64,000 bases of DNA, taken from assembly GCA_039028975.1 (NCBI GenBank), contig JBCCHB010000015.1:85779-149778 (forward strand), given 5' to 3'. Positions within the stretch are counted from its first letter, which is position 1, and each line of letters begins with the position of its first letter. The notes under the pieces are model-generated. The model was not told where the DNA came from. It was given only the letters and a program-made list of their open reading frames with translations, and did no database searches. The position numbers were made by a program, and so were the translations under genes. Positions 34,353 through 42,357 of this stretch are shown here, one piece after another. The stretch is from JAHBNG01 sp039028975. GTDB lineage: Bacteria; Chloroflexota; Anaerolineae; Caldilineales; Caldilineaceae.

Positions 34353-35228
34353 TTGAACGCCCAAGCTTCACTTCTGCAAGCTTTGCTCTCCAAATGGGAA
34401 TGGCGCATCGAAGTTGTTCTGGTGCTACTCCTGTTTGGAGTTCTCTTTTTTAGAGGCTGGTGGATATTACGATCACGGGGCGCTGTTTCGGCAACCAAGC
34501 TTCGTTTAGTTGCCTACTTTGGAGGGCTATTTTCGTTGGCCCTCTCACTCATGTCTCCTATCGATTGGTTGGGTGGACAGCTCTTTTTTATGCATATGGT
34601 GCAGCATATGCTCTCCATCATGATCGGAGCACCGCTTCTTTGTTTGGCCAATCCGTTTCCGATATTAGTTTGGGGACTGCCATCGAACCTCCGTTTACAG
34701 GTAGGGCAATTCTTTACAAAACAGTCTCGTTTTCGGCAAGTATTGGTCCTGCTTACTCGGCCCCAATACTGTTGGTTCTTCTTCTTTGCCGTCTATTTGG
34801 GTTGGCATGAACCTGCTGCCTATAATCTGGCTTTACGCAGAGGATGGGTTCACGATCTAGAACATTTGACTTTCTTTGCATCAGCCATGCTCTTTTGGTG
34901 GCACGGATTTGGTGTGGCGCCCAAATTTCATAAGCCATTGCCTGTATGGGGTCGTTTAGCCTTCTTGCTCAGTGCCATTCCACCCAACATGTTGGCAGGG
35001 GTGATGATTGCTTTTTCCAATACGGTCATCTACACTTACTATGAATCAATCCCTCGGGTTTGGGGTTTGACGCTGATGCAAGACCAGCGACTGGGTGGTG
35101 CTATCATGTGGATCCCAGGTAGCATGATGTTTCTGATCGCTGGAATTGTGGTGTTGGCCTTAGGGCTTCAACGGGAGCATGAGCGTAACAAACTTGTTCA
35201 TGTGCCGGGAGCATCAACCCAAGCTTAA
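34353..35228 (+). CDS. ctaG: CtaG-type cytochrome c oxidase assembly factor (Caa3_CtaG family)
   Basis: This polytopic membrane protein has about seven helices. Family motifs seen are FMHMVQHMLSIMIGAPLL and WHDLEHLTFFASAMLFWW-like VHDLEHLTFFASAML with histidines on membrane helices; these may bind copper during CuB assembly. The start appears to be TTG at 34353 with AAAGGCGG upstream, 15 bp after coxC. It has 291 residues. The stop TAA overlaps the ATG of the next gene (TAATG), showing translational coupling. Confidence 0.88.
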   Translation: MNAQASLLQALLSKWEWRIEVVLVLLLFGVLFFRGWWILRSRGAVSATKLRLVAYFGGLFSLALSLMSPIDWLGGQLFFMHMVQHMLSIMIGAPLLCLANPFPILVWGLPSNLRLQVGQFFTKQSRFRQVLVLLTRPQYCWFFFFAVYLGWHEPAAYNLALRRGWVHDLEHLTFFASAMLFWWHGFGVAPKFHKPLPVWGRLAFLLSAIPPNMLAGVMIAFSNTVIYTYYESIPRVWGLTLMQDQRLGGAIMWIPGSMMFLIAGIVVLALGLQREHERNKLVHVPGASTQA

Positions 35229-35857
35229 TGCAAGCACAACACACCCAATTTCAAGCCAATCGCATGAAAGCGTACGGCTTGTTGGCTTTAGTTACTGGTA
35301 TACTTTCTTTATTCACCTATGCATCGATCCTTGCCCACGGCGGCGGAACGCCCAGGTTGACAGATGTGGAGGCGGGTCCGTATCGACTCTTTGCTTGGAC
35401 TAGCCCAGAGCCATTGCGGGCGGGCGAGATCCATATGACCATAGCCGTCACGTTGCCGCCAACTACGTCATCGGGGTCGGATAAGCAAGGAGCGAACCAG
35501 TCGGATACGTTGACAGAAGCTGTGACAGATGTGAATGTCGGCGTAGTCTTTGAGCCAATGGTGGCGGACGATCAATCCCCTAGCCAGTTGGCCAGTGCAA
35601 AGGTTGCACTAATGGCTAGTGTAAGCGAGATCAATCCTCTCTATTATGAGGTAGATACGGAATTAGCCTTTGCTGGGCAATGGAAGGCAACGATATCGGT
35701 TGATGGACTGCTAGGCACAGCTGAAGCATCATTTATGAGTGGAGTGGAACCTGCTCTGCTGGTGAATTGGTCTTTAGTGTTTGGTATTGTTTTGCTCTTG
35801 GTGGTCATCATTCTCTATAGCCGTATGCGTACTCGTTCAGAACGACATAATTCATAA
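35228..35857 (+). CDS. Membrane-anchored periplasmic protein of the oxidase cluster, YtkA/FixH-like
   Basis: An N-terminal signal helix (about residues 13-35) is followed by HGGGTPRLTDVEAGPYRLFA and a beta-rich domain of about 130 residues with a Ser/Gly/Asp-rich insert. A C-terminal membrane helix (about 180-200) ends in a basic tail. The fold outline (WTSPEPLRAGEIHMTIAV, late GQWKATISVDG) resembles YtkA/FixH-like domains that accompany oxidases. It overlaps ctaG by one base and is followed 1 bp later by the surf1 start. A copper or assembly role is inferred from position only. Confidence 0.65.
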   Translation: MQAQHTQFQANRMKAYGLLALVTGILSLFTYASILAHGGGTPRLTDVEAGPYRLFAWTSPEPLRAGEIHMTIAVTLPPTTSSGSDKQGANQSDTLTEAVTDVNVGVVFEPMVADDQSPSQLASAKVALMASVSEINPLYYEVDTELAFAGQWKATISVDGLLGTAEASFMSGVEPALLVNWSLVFGIVLLLVVIILYSRMRTRSERHNS

Positions 35858-35858
35858 T

Positions 35859-36737
35859 ATGGATACACTGAAACAACTGGGAGCCGATCAGCTTTTGGCT
35901 CTTAGCAAGATATTCAACCGTCGCTGGTGGTGGACCACGCTTTTGGTCATTCTGGGGATGATTTTCCTTGCTCGTTTAGGCACTTGGCAACTGGATCGGT
36001 TAGAGCAGAGGCGTAGCCAGAATGCGTACGAGCTTCAGCAGTGGACCCAGTCTCCATTTACTGTCCATACTGACACGCTGCCTGAGGATCTAGATACGTT
36101 AGCCAATCGACGGATTCTCATAGAAGGCCGTTTCGATTATGAAAATCAAGTTATATGGGGCTATCAGACATTTCGTGATCAATCGGGTGTGCGTCTGGTC
36201 ACCCCGCTGATCTTTGAAGATAGCGTGACCCAGCAGGAGAAGGCCCTCTTGGTGGTGCGAGGCTGGGTTCCAAACAACAGGGAAAGAGATTGGACCCAAT
36301 ATGATGGTGAGGCTCAGGCCTCTATCTTTGGGCGGGCTTTTAAATCACAGCTGTTGCCAGGTGGTGCCATGCCATCTCCACCTAGTGATCCAGAACTGGG
36401 GTGGTCTTATATTAATATTGAACTGCTTCAACCTGAGATGTCCTACGAGCTACTGCCCTTTATTCTTGTCCAGCTACCTGAGCCAGGTCGAACCATCAAC
36501 GATCTTCCGATTCAAGAGATCTGGATACCAGCAGCCACCGAGGGCAACCATCTAAGCTACGCCATTCAATGGTTTAGCTTTGCGCTCATCTTTGGTTTTG
36601 GCTATCTGCAATTTATTCTGTGGCAAGAGCGCCGAGAAGAGCGCATTCGCCAAGCCGAAGAAGGTGCACTTGACGAGAATGTTGAAGGTAGAGCCGAATT
36701 GGATCCAACAAACCAGCCAAGCGGCTCGACAATTTAA
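35859..36737 (+). CDS. SURF1-family cytochrome oxidase biogenesis protein
   Basis: Surf1 proteins help insert heme a into subunit I. The chosen ATG at 35859 gives a 292-residue protein; the open frame upstream overlaps the previous gene. One N-terminal membrane helix (about residues 26-43, with LGTWQLDRLEQRR just after) and one C-terminal helix flank an outer domain. Family motifs include GxF/YxxE-like IEGRFDYENQVIWG, LLVVRGWVPNNRERDW and the C-terminal NHLSYAIQWFSFAL. The C-terminal tail is acidic. It lies between the YtkA-like gene and ctaB in the oxidase operon. Confidence 0.88.
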   Translation: MDTLKQLGADQLLALSKIFNRRWWWTTLLVILGMIFLARLGTWQLDRLEQRRSQNAYELQQWTQSPFTVHTDTLPEDLDTLANRRILIEGRFDYENQVIWGYQTFRDQSGVRLVTPLIFEDSVTQQEKALLVVRGWVPNNRERDWTQYDGEAQASIFGRAFKSQLLPGGAMPSPPSDPELGWSYINIELLQPEMSYELLPFILVQLPEPGRTINDLPIQEIWIPAATEGNHLSYAIQWFSFALIFGFGYLQFILWQERREERIRQAEEGALDENVEGRAELDPTNQPSGSTI

Positions 36738-36825
36738 ATCCCTATTTAAATGCGATACAACTGCAAAGAGAAGGGTATGTCTACTTAGCCCATCTCTCTT
36801 TCAGTGAGTTCAAAAGGTTATTCAA

Positions 36826-37788
36826 TTGCAAAGTTCACTTTTAAAGCGAAGCAAAGGAATTCGGACAGCACCAGATAGTACCTCACCCATTTTGGAATTG
36901 GCTTCAAGCTCTTGGGGGTCTCGGTTTCAGTGGCGTGACTATATTGCCTTGACCAAGCCACGCATCATTTCACTTTTGCTCGTTACCATGTTGGTTCCCA
37001 TGTTCCTGGCTGGCGACGGTTCACCTAGCCTAAGTCTAGTTTTATGGACCTTATTGGGTGGTTTTCTGGCGGCTGGTGGTGCCAATACGATCAATCAATA
37101 CGTTGATCGAGACATTGATCTCGTTATGGGACGAACAGCCGAACGTCCTCTTCCTAGTGGCCGCATGACGCCCAATCAGGTATTGAGTTTTGGCCTGGTG
37201 TTGATTGGTCTCAGCTTTATTCAGCTTTGGTTGACCGTGAATTTATTAACGGCATTATTGGCACTATCTGGCGTTGTGCTCTATATCGGCCTCTATACTA
37301 TTCTGCTCAAGCGAAGTAGTACGCAGAATATTGTGGTAGGGGGCGCGGCAGGTTGCATTCCTCCTTTGGTTGGTTGGGCGGCGGTAGCGAATGAGATAAC
37401 CCTTCTGCCTCTCTTTATGTTTTTGATTATGTTTTACTGGACACCGCCTCACTTTTGGGCCTTGGCGCTGGTCAAACAGAAAGAGTATGGAATAGCCGGA
37501 GTACCCATGCTGCCCGTTGTTGCGGGGGAGGACGAGACTCGATGGCAGATTTGGCTCTACAGCCTGTTGCTGGCACTCATTTCTATTATACCAGTTTTTC
37601 TACAGCTATTGGGGCCTGTTTACTTGGTTTTTGCCCTGCTCCTTAACGGCATCTTTCTCAAACAAGCCTTTGATCTGTGGCAACAGCCCACCTACGCCCG
37701 CACTTGGCGGCTCTTTAAATTTAGCCTGCTCTATTTGGCCCTGCTCTTTTTGGGCATGGGGATCGATGGAGTATTTTTTGTAGGATAA
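36826..37788 (+). CDS. ctaB: Protoheme IX farnesyltransferase (heme O synthase)
   Basis: It attaches a farnesyl group to heme b, giving heme O for the oxidase. UbiA-family motifs are present: ALTKPRIISLLLVTM, then NTINQYVDRDIDLVMGRTAE with the Asp-rich NxxxDxxxD prenyl-diphosphate site, RPLPSGR, WTPPHFWALAL and YGIAGVPMLPVVAG. About nine helices and 320 residues are normal. The start is TTG at 36826 with AAAAGG upstream; no ATG lies before the first family motif. ctaA (heme A synthase) is not in the cluster. It follows surf1 by 88 bp. Confidence 0.93.
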   Translation: MQSSLLKRSKGIRTAPDSTSPILELASSSWGSRFQWRDYIALTKPRIISLLLVTMLVPMFLAGDGSPSLSLVLWTLLGGFLAAGGANTINQYVDRDIDLVMGRTAERPLPSGRMTPNQVLSFGLVLIGLSFIQLWLTVNLLTALLALSGVVLYIGLYTILLKRSSTQNIVVGGAAGCIPPLVGWAAVANEITLLPLFMFLIMFYWTPPHFWALALVKQKEYGIAGVPMLPVVAGEDETRWQIWLYSLLLALISIIPVFLQLLGPVYLVFALLLNGIFLKQAFDLWQQPTYARTWRLFKFSLLYLALLFLGMGIDGVFFVG

Positions 37789-37795
37789 AGTAAAG

Positions 37796-38281
37796 ATGAC
37801 TTCTGATCTTATGCTGCCCCGCAAATGGACACTCAAATGCCAGGGGCAGCAAGTCGTCTTTGTCAAAAAGTCAAACGAAAAATCTTCGCATGTAGTGATG
37901 AAATCGCTGATCTGGGCACTCTATCTATATGACTATCCGAATTTAAGCGTTGAAATCAAAATTGGCGACCGATACAAGCCCGACGTAGTCGCCTTAGATG
38001 ACCTTGGAACACCCCTCTTTTGGGGCGAGGCGGGTCAGGTTAGCGAACGCAAGCTCCACTCCCTCTTCAAGCGATACCCCAATACCCACTTCGCCATTGG
38101 AAAATGGAACCAGCGGTTAGAACCCCATGCAGCCATTCTGCAAAAGGCGTTAAAGGGACTGAACCGCTCGGCCCCGTGCGACCTCATCTCCTTTCCCGAA
38201 GATAGCGTCGAACGCTTTATCAATGAGCAAGACCAAATTAGGCTCAGTCACGCAGATTTGCTCTGGAAACGGCTACATTGA
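37796..38281 (+). CDS. YaeQ-like protein (PD-(D/E)XK superfamily fold)
   Basis: This 161-residue soluble protein has KPDVVALDDLGTPLFWGEAG followed by Gln and, later, ERKLHSLFKRYP, matching the YaeQ layout KPDLxxxD...WxxxGQ...K of the restriction-endonuclease-like fold. The acidic residues and Lys could form a PD-(D/E)XK centre, but nuclease activity has not been generally shown for the family. The ATG is 8 bp after ctaB, so it may be co-transcribed with the oxidase genes without functional linkage. A family 1 repeat follows its stop. Confidence 0.7.
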   Translation: MTSDLMLPRKWTLKCQGQQVVFVKKSNEKSSHVVMKSLIWALYLYDYPNLSVEIKIGDRYKPDVVALDDLGTPLFWGEAGQVSERKLHSLFKRYPNTHFAIGKWNQRLEPHAAILQKALKGLNRSAPCDLISFPEDSVERFINEQDQIRLSHADLLWKRLH

Positions 38282-38306
38282 GTAATTAGCAAGCATAGTG
38301 ACTCTT

Positions 38307-38398
38307 TATAGATGGCTAGAGAGGCTTTGTCCTTCCTTCTCGGAATTCCCCAGAGTAGATGGTCAAGAGTTGAGGCAAGACTTTACTAGCGAAGCATA
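38307..38398. repeat. Family 1 palindromic element, copy 6
   Basis: The left end reads TATAGATGGCTAGAGAGGCT and the right end GACTTTACTAGCGAAGCATA. The core TTCTCGGAATTCCCCAGAGT is well conserved although the arms have diverged. It begins 26 bp after the yaeQ-like stop. Confidence 0.65.
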
Positions 38399-38570
38399 AC
38401 ACCTAAGGAAATTTGTCAAAACACTGCTCCCATTGTAAGTTGGGTAGGCGTGACAGGGAATTACTGGATGTGATATAGTGTGGTCGTTTGTAAATTGGGA
38501 GTACTCTATTGCAGCTGCCAGATAGAAACCTCCGTTTTGCACTAATGCTGAGTATAAAGGAGCCGATTTG

Positions 38571-39806
38571 ATGAGTTCATCTAATGATACAACCAATCCC
38601 TTTAAAGTACTTCGAGATAATATTTCATTCTCTTCGGATGAAGGTCGAGTCCAGTTTCAGGTGACACTCAACAAAGCCCAGCTTAACCAACTGTTAGAAC
38701 GTGCAGATAGGGCTGCCATTGATATCGATGGCGAGTTTATTGGTAAGATTCATCAAATTGACCTGATTGAGCCTAATATCGCCCGAGTCTCTGGTACGTT
38801 TCTAACCTATCCAGAAGATGCAACGACCCGCACGGACAACGTTGAAGCCCCTAGCGAGACCGTAGAGGGGATTGAAGTGAATGAGGGTACAGAAGCAGAG
38901 GGTACAGAATCTTTAACCTCCTCTCATCAAGATGAGCCAGCCGCTGATTCTACAGAAGAAGCCGAAGAACCTACCATTACGATTCAGGCCAGCGACATAG
39001 ATGGCCGTGAAGTAGAGGGAACGCTTGATATTGCATTCTCAGCGGCTAATGGTAAGCCCCATGCTGAGATTGTTGATGTAAATGTGCCAGGCTTGAACCT
39101 GAATAGTCCAGCCATACAAAAGATCAACGAGAAGTTTGCCAAAGAATTTGTCATGGAGATTAGTGACTCGGAGCCGATGGGTGTCAAGAGTATTCAAGTC
39201 CGGAATGATGCACTCTCTGTAGCCGTTACAACGCCCATATCTGATCGGTGGCTCAGTCGCATTCGGATGGGCAAGTTCGCCTTGAGCGTGCCCTCCTATA
39301 GCGGCTCGGAAGGCGAAAATTACCAGTGGCCTGCACCCTGGTTGCCTGTCATTAATATCCGTAGCAAAGCAAAAGATGAGTCCATGCCTCGGGTATCCAT
39401 CGGTTTAATTGCGATAGGTGATGTAGCGATTGGTTTATTCGCAGCAGGTGGCGTGGCACTCGGTGCGGCTTCCATTGGCGGTATTTCCCTGGGTTGGTGG
39501 TTAGCCGCCGGGGGAATCGGTGTCAGCAAAGGGGTCGCTGCCGCAGGCATTGCATTAAGTCAGACGGTTGGCTTGGGTGTACTTGCCATAGCCAAGAGCC
39601 TATCCATTGGTACGTTGGCTTTGTCGAAAGGATATGCATTTGGTGCAGTGGCTGCCGCGCAAAAGGCGGTGGGAATCATTTCCATTGGGGGTGTTACCTT
39701 TGGTGTTGTGGCCATCGGGAAACATGGTTGGGGGCTTGTTCCCATAACGGCTGATACGTGGAATGCCGTAAAGATGTTCTTCGGTGGCACATCAGCAGCA
39801 GTTTAG
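38571..39806 (+). CDS. Hypothetical protein with a C-terminal glycine/alanine-rich hydrophobic repeat region
   Basis: The start is ATG at 38571 with AAAGGAG upstream; a TTG precedes it by one codon. Residues about 15-75 form a small soluble domain, and an acidic Glu/Thr-rich linker covers about 80-135. A second soluble domain follows (about 140-255, with PGLNLNSPAIQKINEKFAKE). From about 285 to 395 the sequence is a regular array of five- to six-residue units such as VAIGLFAAGGVALGAASIGG, resembling hydrophobic beta-solenoid or membrane-embedded repeats. No family was recognised. A similar repeated I-G-x-x-A-x-G pattern occurs in some annotated membrane proteins. Function unknown; it appears monocistronic. 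Confidence 0.8.
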   Translation: MSSSNDTTNPFKVLRDNISFSSDEGRVQFQVTLNKAQLNQLLERADRAAIDIDGEFIGKIHQIDLIEPNIARVSGTFLTYPEDATTRTDNVEAPSETVEGIEVNEGTEAEGTESLTSSHQDEPAADSTEEAEEPTITIQASDIDGREVEGTLDIAFSAANGKPHAEIVDVNVPGLNLNSPAIQKINEKFAKEFVMEISDSEPMGVKSIQVRNDALSVAVTTPISDRWLSRIRMGKFALSVPSYSGSEGENYQWPAPWLPVINIRSKAKDESMPRVSIGLIAIGDVAIGLFAAGGVALGAASIGGISLGWWLAAGGIGVSKGVAAAGIALSQTVGLGVLAIAKSLSIGTLALSKGYAFGAVAAAQKAVGIISIGGVTFGVVAIGKHGWGLVPITADTWNAVKMFFGGTSAAV

Positions 39807-39820
39807 AAACATATATCTAG

Positions 39821-39835
39821 TGAGGCTTCGCCTCA
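39821..39835 (+). terminator. Short hairpin after the repetitive membrane protein gene
   Basis: TGAGGC, TTC, GCCTCA form a perfect 6-bp stem 14 bp after the stop codon. There is no T-run, so efficiency is doubtful. Confidence 0.35.
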
Positions 39836-39922
39836 GACCGACAAGATGTATTGGCGCAGAACATTCGGGCTAAAAACTTGACTCAAATACATGAACTTTC
39901 GGCTCTCTAGTAGTCTAGCCGC

Positions 39923-39989
39923 GCTTGAGAGTCGGTGGTTGCTCTCAAGCAAAGCTTAGGAAAACTACGGTCCTCAAAACCACCGTAGT
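39923..39989 (+). promoter_or_regulatory. Structured leader before the aminotransferase gene: two hairpins with complementary loops
   Basis: GCTTGAGAG (39923-39931) pairs with CTCTCAAGC (39942-39950), and ACTACGGT (39964-39971) pairs with ACCGTAGT (39982-39989). The first loop contains CGGTGGTT, which is complementary to AACCACCG spanning the second loop and stem, so a kissing or alternative pairing is possible. It ends 35 nt before the ATG, upstream of a GGAGG site. No known riboswitch class was recognised. Confidence 0.45.
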
Positions 39990-40024
39990 CCAATCATAGT
40001 AAACATCCAGATGGAGGATCAGTC

Positions 40025-41377
40025 ATGCAGACAACAGACTATATCAAAGAGCACAATGCCAAACATATCATCCACCCCATGGCCAATCAAAAAGCGCTGG
40101 CTGAGAATCCACCAGTCGTGATTAACGGGGCCAAAGGCGTCTTTATCACTGATATAGATGGCAACGAGATGGTGGATGGCGTCGGTGGTCTCTGGAACGT
40201 GAACGTGGGCTACGACCGTCCTGAAATCAAACAGGCTATTATAGAGCAGTTGGATAAGCTCTCTTATTACTCTATCTTTAACGGCACAGCCAATGATGTA
40301 AGCATTGAACTCTCTGCCAAATTGATGGAGTTAACTGAACCAGAGAATATGGCACGGGCCTTCTTCACTTCTGGTGGGTCGGACTCTGTAGAGACGGCGC
40401 TGCGCCTAGCTCGTATCTACTGGAAGATCATGGGATACAAAGATCGGACCAAGTTTATATCCCTTAAATATGGTTATCATGGTACCCACTTTGGTGCGGC
40501 TTCCGTGAATGGCAACACAGTCTACCGCCGCAACTTTGAACCGTTGTTACCGGGCTGCTTTCACATTGAATCTCCCTACATGTACCGCAACCCCTTTACC
40601 GACGATCCTCAAGAGCTAGGCAAAATTTGCGCCGAGCTGCTGGATCGGGAGATCATCTTTCAAGGGCCTGACACAGTGGCAGCCTTTATAGCAGAGCCAG
40701 TTCAAGGGGCTGGTGGCGTGATTGTACCGCCAGACAACTTCTGGCCTTTGGTACGAGAAGTCTGCAATGATCATGGCGTTCTACTTATCGCCGATGAAGT
40801 CATTACAGGCTTTGGGCGAACGGGAAGCCTCTTTGGCTCCCGCGGTTGGGGCGTGGCTCCGGATATGATGACCATGGCCAAGGGCATCAACAGTGGGTAT
40901 GTGCCCCTAGGTGCGACCCTGGTCAACGAGCGCATCTCAGACGCGCTCATGGCCAGCGAAGATACTTTTGGCATGGTGATGCATGGCTACACCTACTCAG
41001 GGCATCCAGTAGCTTGTGCAGCTGCCTTACCTAATCTAGATATCATTCTTAGAGAGGATCTGGCCAGCAATGCTGGTGTGCAAGGTGACTATCTACTAAG
41101 TAAGCTGCAACCTTTTGTTGAGCGTTTTGCATCAGTTGGTGAAGTGAGGGGCAAGGGACTCATGGTGGCCCTGGAGATGGTAACTGACAAGGAGACCAAA
41201 GCTCCGCACGATCCAGATTTTGGCAAACAGATTGCCGGCATTGCTCGCCAAGAAGGAGCTATGGTCAGAAATTCAGGCAATCGGATCATGCTATCCCCTC
41301 CTCTTAGCATCCAATCTCATGAGTTGGATATCATTGTCAACGCGCTGGATGTTGCGTTTAGTGAGTTGGATCGGTAG
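40025..41377 (+). CDS. Class III pyridoxal-phosphate aminotransferase (omega-amino acid:pyruvate type)
   Basis: It transfers an amino group from an omega-amino acid or amine, probably to pyruvate. The substrate-side start (HIIHPMANQ) resembles beta-alanine/taurine/putrescine:pyruvate aminotransferases. PLP-site motifs are FFTSGGSDSVETALRLAR, YGYHGTHFGA, EPVQGAGGVIVPP, IADEVITGFGRTGSLFG and the catalytic Lys K286 in MAKGINSGYVPLG. It has 450 residues and is full length. ATG at 40025 with GATGGAGGAT upstream. It is a single gene behind a leader with two hairpins, so RNA-level control is possible. The exact substrate cannot be read from sequence. Confidence 0.9.
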   Translation: MQTTDYIKEHNAKHIIHPMANQKALAENPPVVINGAKGVFITDIDGNEMVDGVGGLWNVNVGYDRPEIKQAIIEQLDKLSYYSIFNGTANDVSIELSAKLMELTEPENMARAFFTSGGSDSVETALRLARIYWKIMGYKDRTKFISLKYGYHGTHFGAASVNGNTVYRRNFEPLLPGCFHIESPYMYRNPFTDDPQELGKICAELLDREIIFQGPDTVAAFIAEPVQGAGGVIVPPDNFWPLVREVCNDHGVLLIADEVITGFGRTGSLFGSRGWGVAPDMMTMAKGINSGYVPLGATLVNERISDALMASEDTFGMVMHGYTYSGHPVACAAALPNLDIILREDLASNAGVQGDYLLSKLQPFVERFASVGEVRGKGLMVALEMVTDKETKAPHDPDFGKQIAGIARQEGAMVRNSGNRIMLSPPLSIQSHELDIIVNALDVAFSELDR

Positions 41378-41388
41378 AGATTGATTCT

Positions 41389-41521
41389 CAGTAGTTCCCT
41401 ATGTCATTCCTTCGAGTACTCAAAGCAAGCTCTTCGGCCCCGATCAGTATCTACCCCCAATACGCCAAGAAACCAGCCTGAGTGGATCCGAAGAATCTGT
41501 CGTTGACATAGGGAGCTACTG
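41389..41521. mobile_element. MITE-like 133-bp element with terminal inverted repeats
   Basis: CAGTAGTTCCCTATGTC (41389-41405) and GACATAGGGAGCTACTG (41505-41521) are inverted copies with one mismatch. Complementarity continues less perfectly inwards (TTCCTTCGAGTACTC against GAGTGGATCCGAAGAA). No ORF with family resemblance is inside. The element lies between the aminotransferase and a degenerate DUF11 fragment. Confidence 0.5.
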
Positions 41522-41533
41522 ATTTGCAAGAGT

Positions 41534-42055
41534 ATGCCACATCTCTCAGTCAGCCCAGCAGGAGGCGACCAAATCATCACCCTACCCCTGCAAAACCTCG
41601 GTCCCTCCGACTCGTCTAACAAAACCCTAACCCACAATTTGCCTGCTGGCGTCGTTGTTGCGACGGCACCTACCACGGTATCAGCCTATGTCAGTTCGAC
41701 AATCACATGCAGCGGCACCCAAACTGCTACATTGACCTGTAACATCGGCGAGCTTCCTGCAAACCAAACCATTGATTTCTATGTCCCCGTTGATGTCACC
41801 GACACTCTAACCTACTGCTGCAACACTTTCTCCGCCTCTGCGGAAGCCTCCCTTGATGACAATATCGACGGCACCCAGCCAAGCCAAGCCGCCACTATCA
41901 GCAATGTAGTCTGCCAGTCTAATCTGGCCATTCAGCAATCAGCCCCGGCCATCACCAGCTTGGGGGCCACTTACTCAACGAACATCACCGCGACCAACGC
42001 CTTTGTACCATGTTGTTCTTCAAATCGTCAAACAAGAGAAACTCAAGGGAAATAG
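41534..42055 (+). pseudogene. Remnant of a secreted DUF11-repeat protein
   Basis: The 173-codon frame encodes roughly one and a half DUF11-type repeats: LQNLGPSDSSNKTLTHNLPA and ITCSGTQTATLTCNIGELPA, then a second repeat start with SNLAIQQSAPAITSLG breaking off after ITATNAFVP. Intact family members have a signal peptide and several complete repeats, including a VGDTVTYTITVTN-like strand that is missing at the front here. There is no signal peptide, and the frame ends in unrelated residues. It is most likely a decayed fragment next to a MITE-like element. A short expressed gene cannot be excluded. Confidence 0.6.
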
Positions 42056-42357
42056 ACATCCTTATCTCTTTTGCTTGTAATACTTTTATTCCTATTTGCT
42101 TGCTCCATCCCATGATATACTATTAGGGCTACATTCCAGCAACGTTCCTTGTATGGGTACATTGCACTCTGCCCTAAAAATAGGAGACGGATTCAGATGG
42201 ATTAGTAGGATCTCTTTGAGCCTACGTGGTGCATCTTGATTTATGAAAACTACTGAGATTCAATAGACCGCAATGGGAATGATATCGACAGCGCCGACGA
42301 TAGATTAAGCGGCCAAGCGACTGCGGACAACTGAGATTCTAACGCAACCGAAAAATA
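42056..42357 (+). other. Spacer between the DUF11 remnant and the histidine kinase
   Basis: About 300 bp without a gene. TATACT near 42115 is a possible -10 with a poorly spaced TTGCTT upstream, so the promoter of the kinase gene is uncertain. No repeat-family copy was recognised. Confidence 0.3.
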
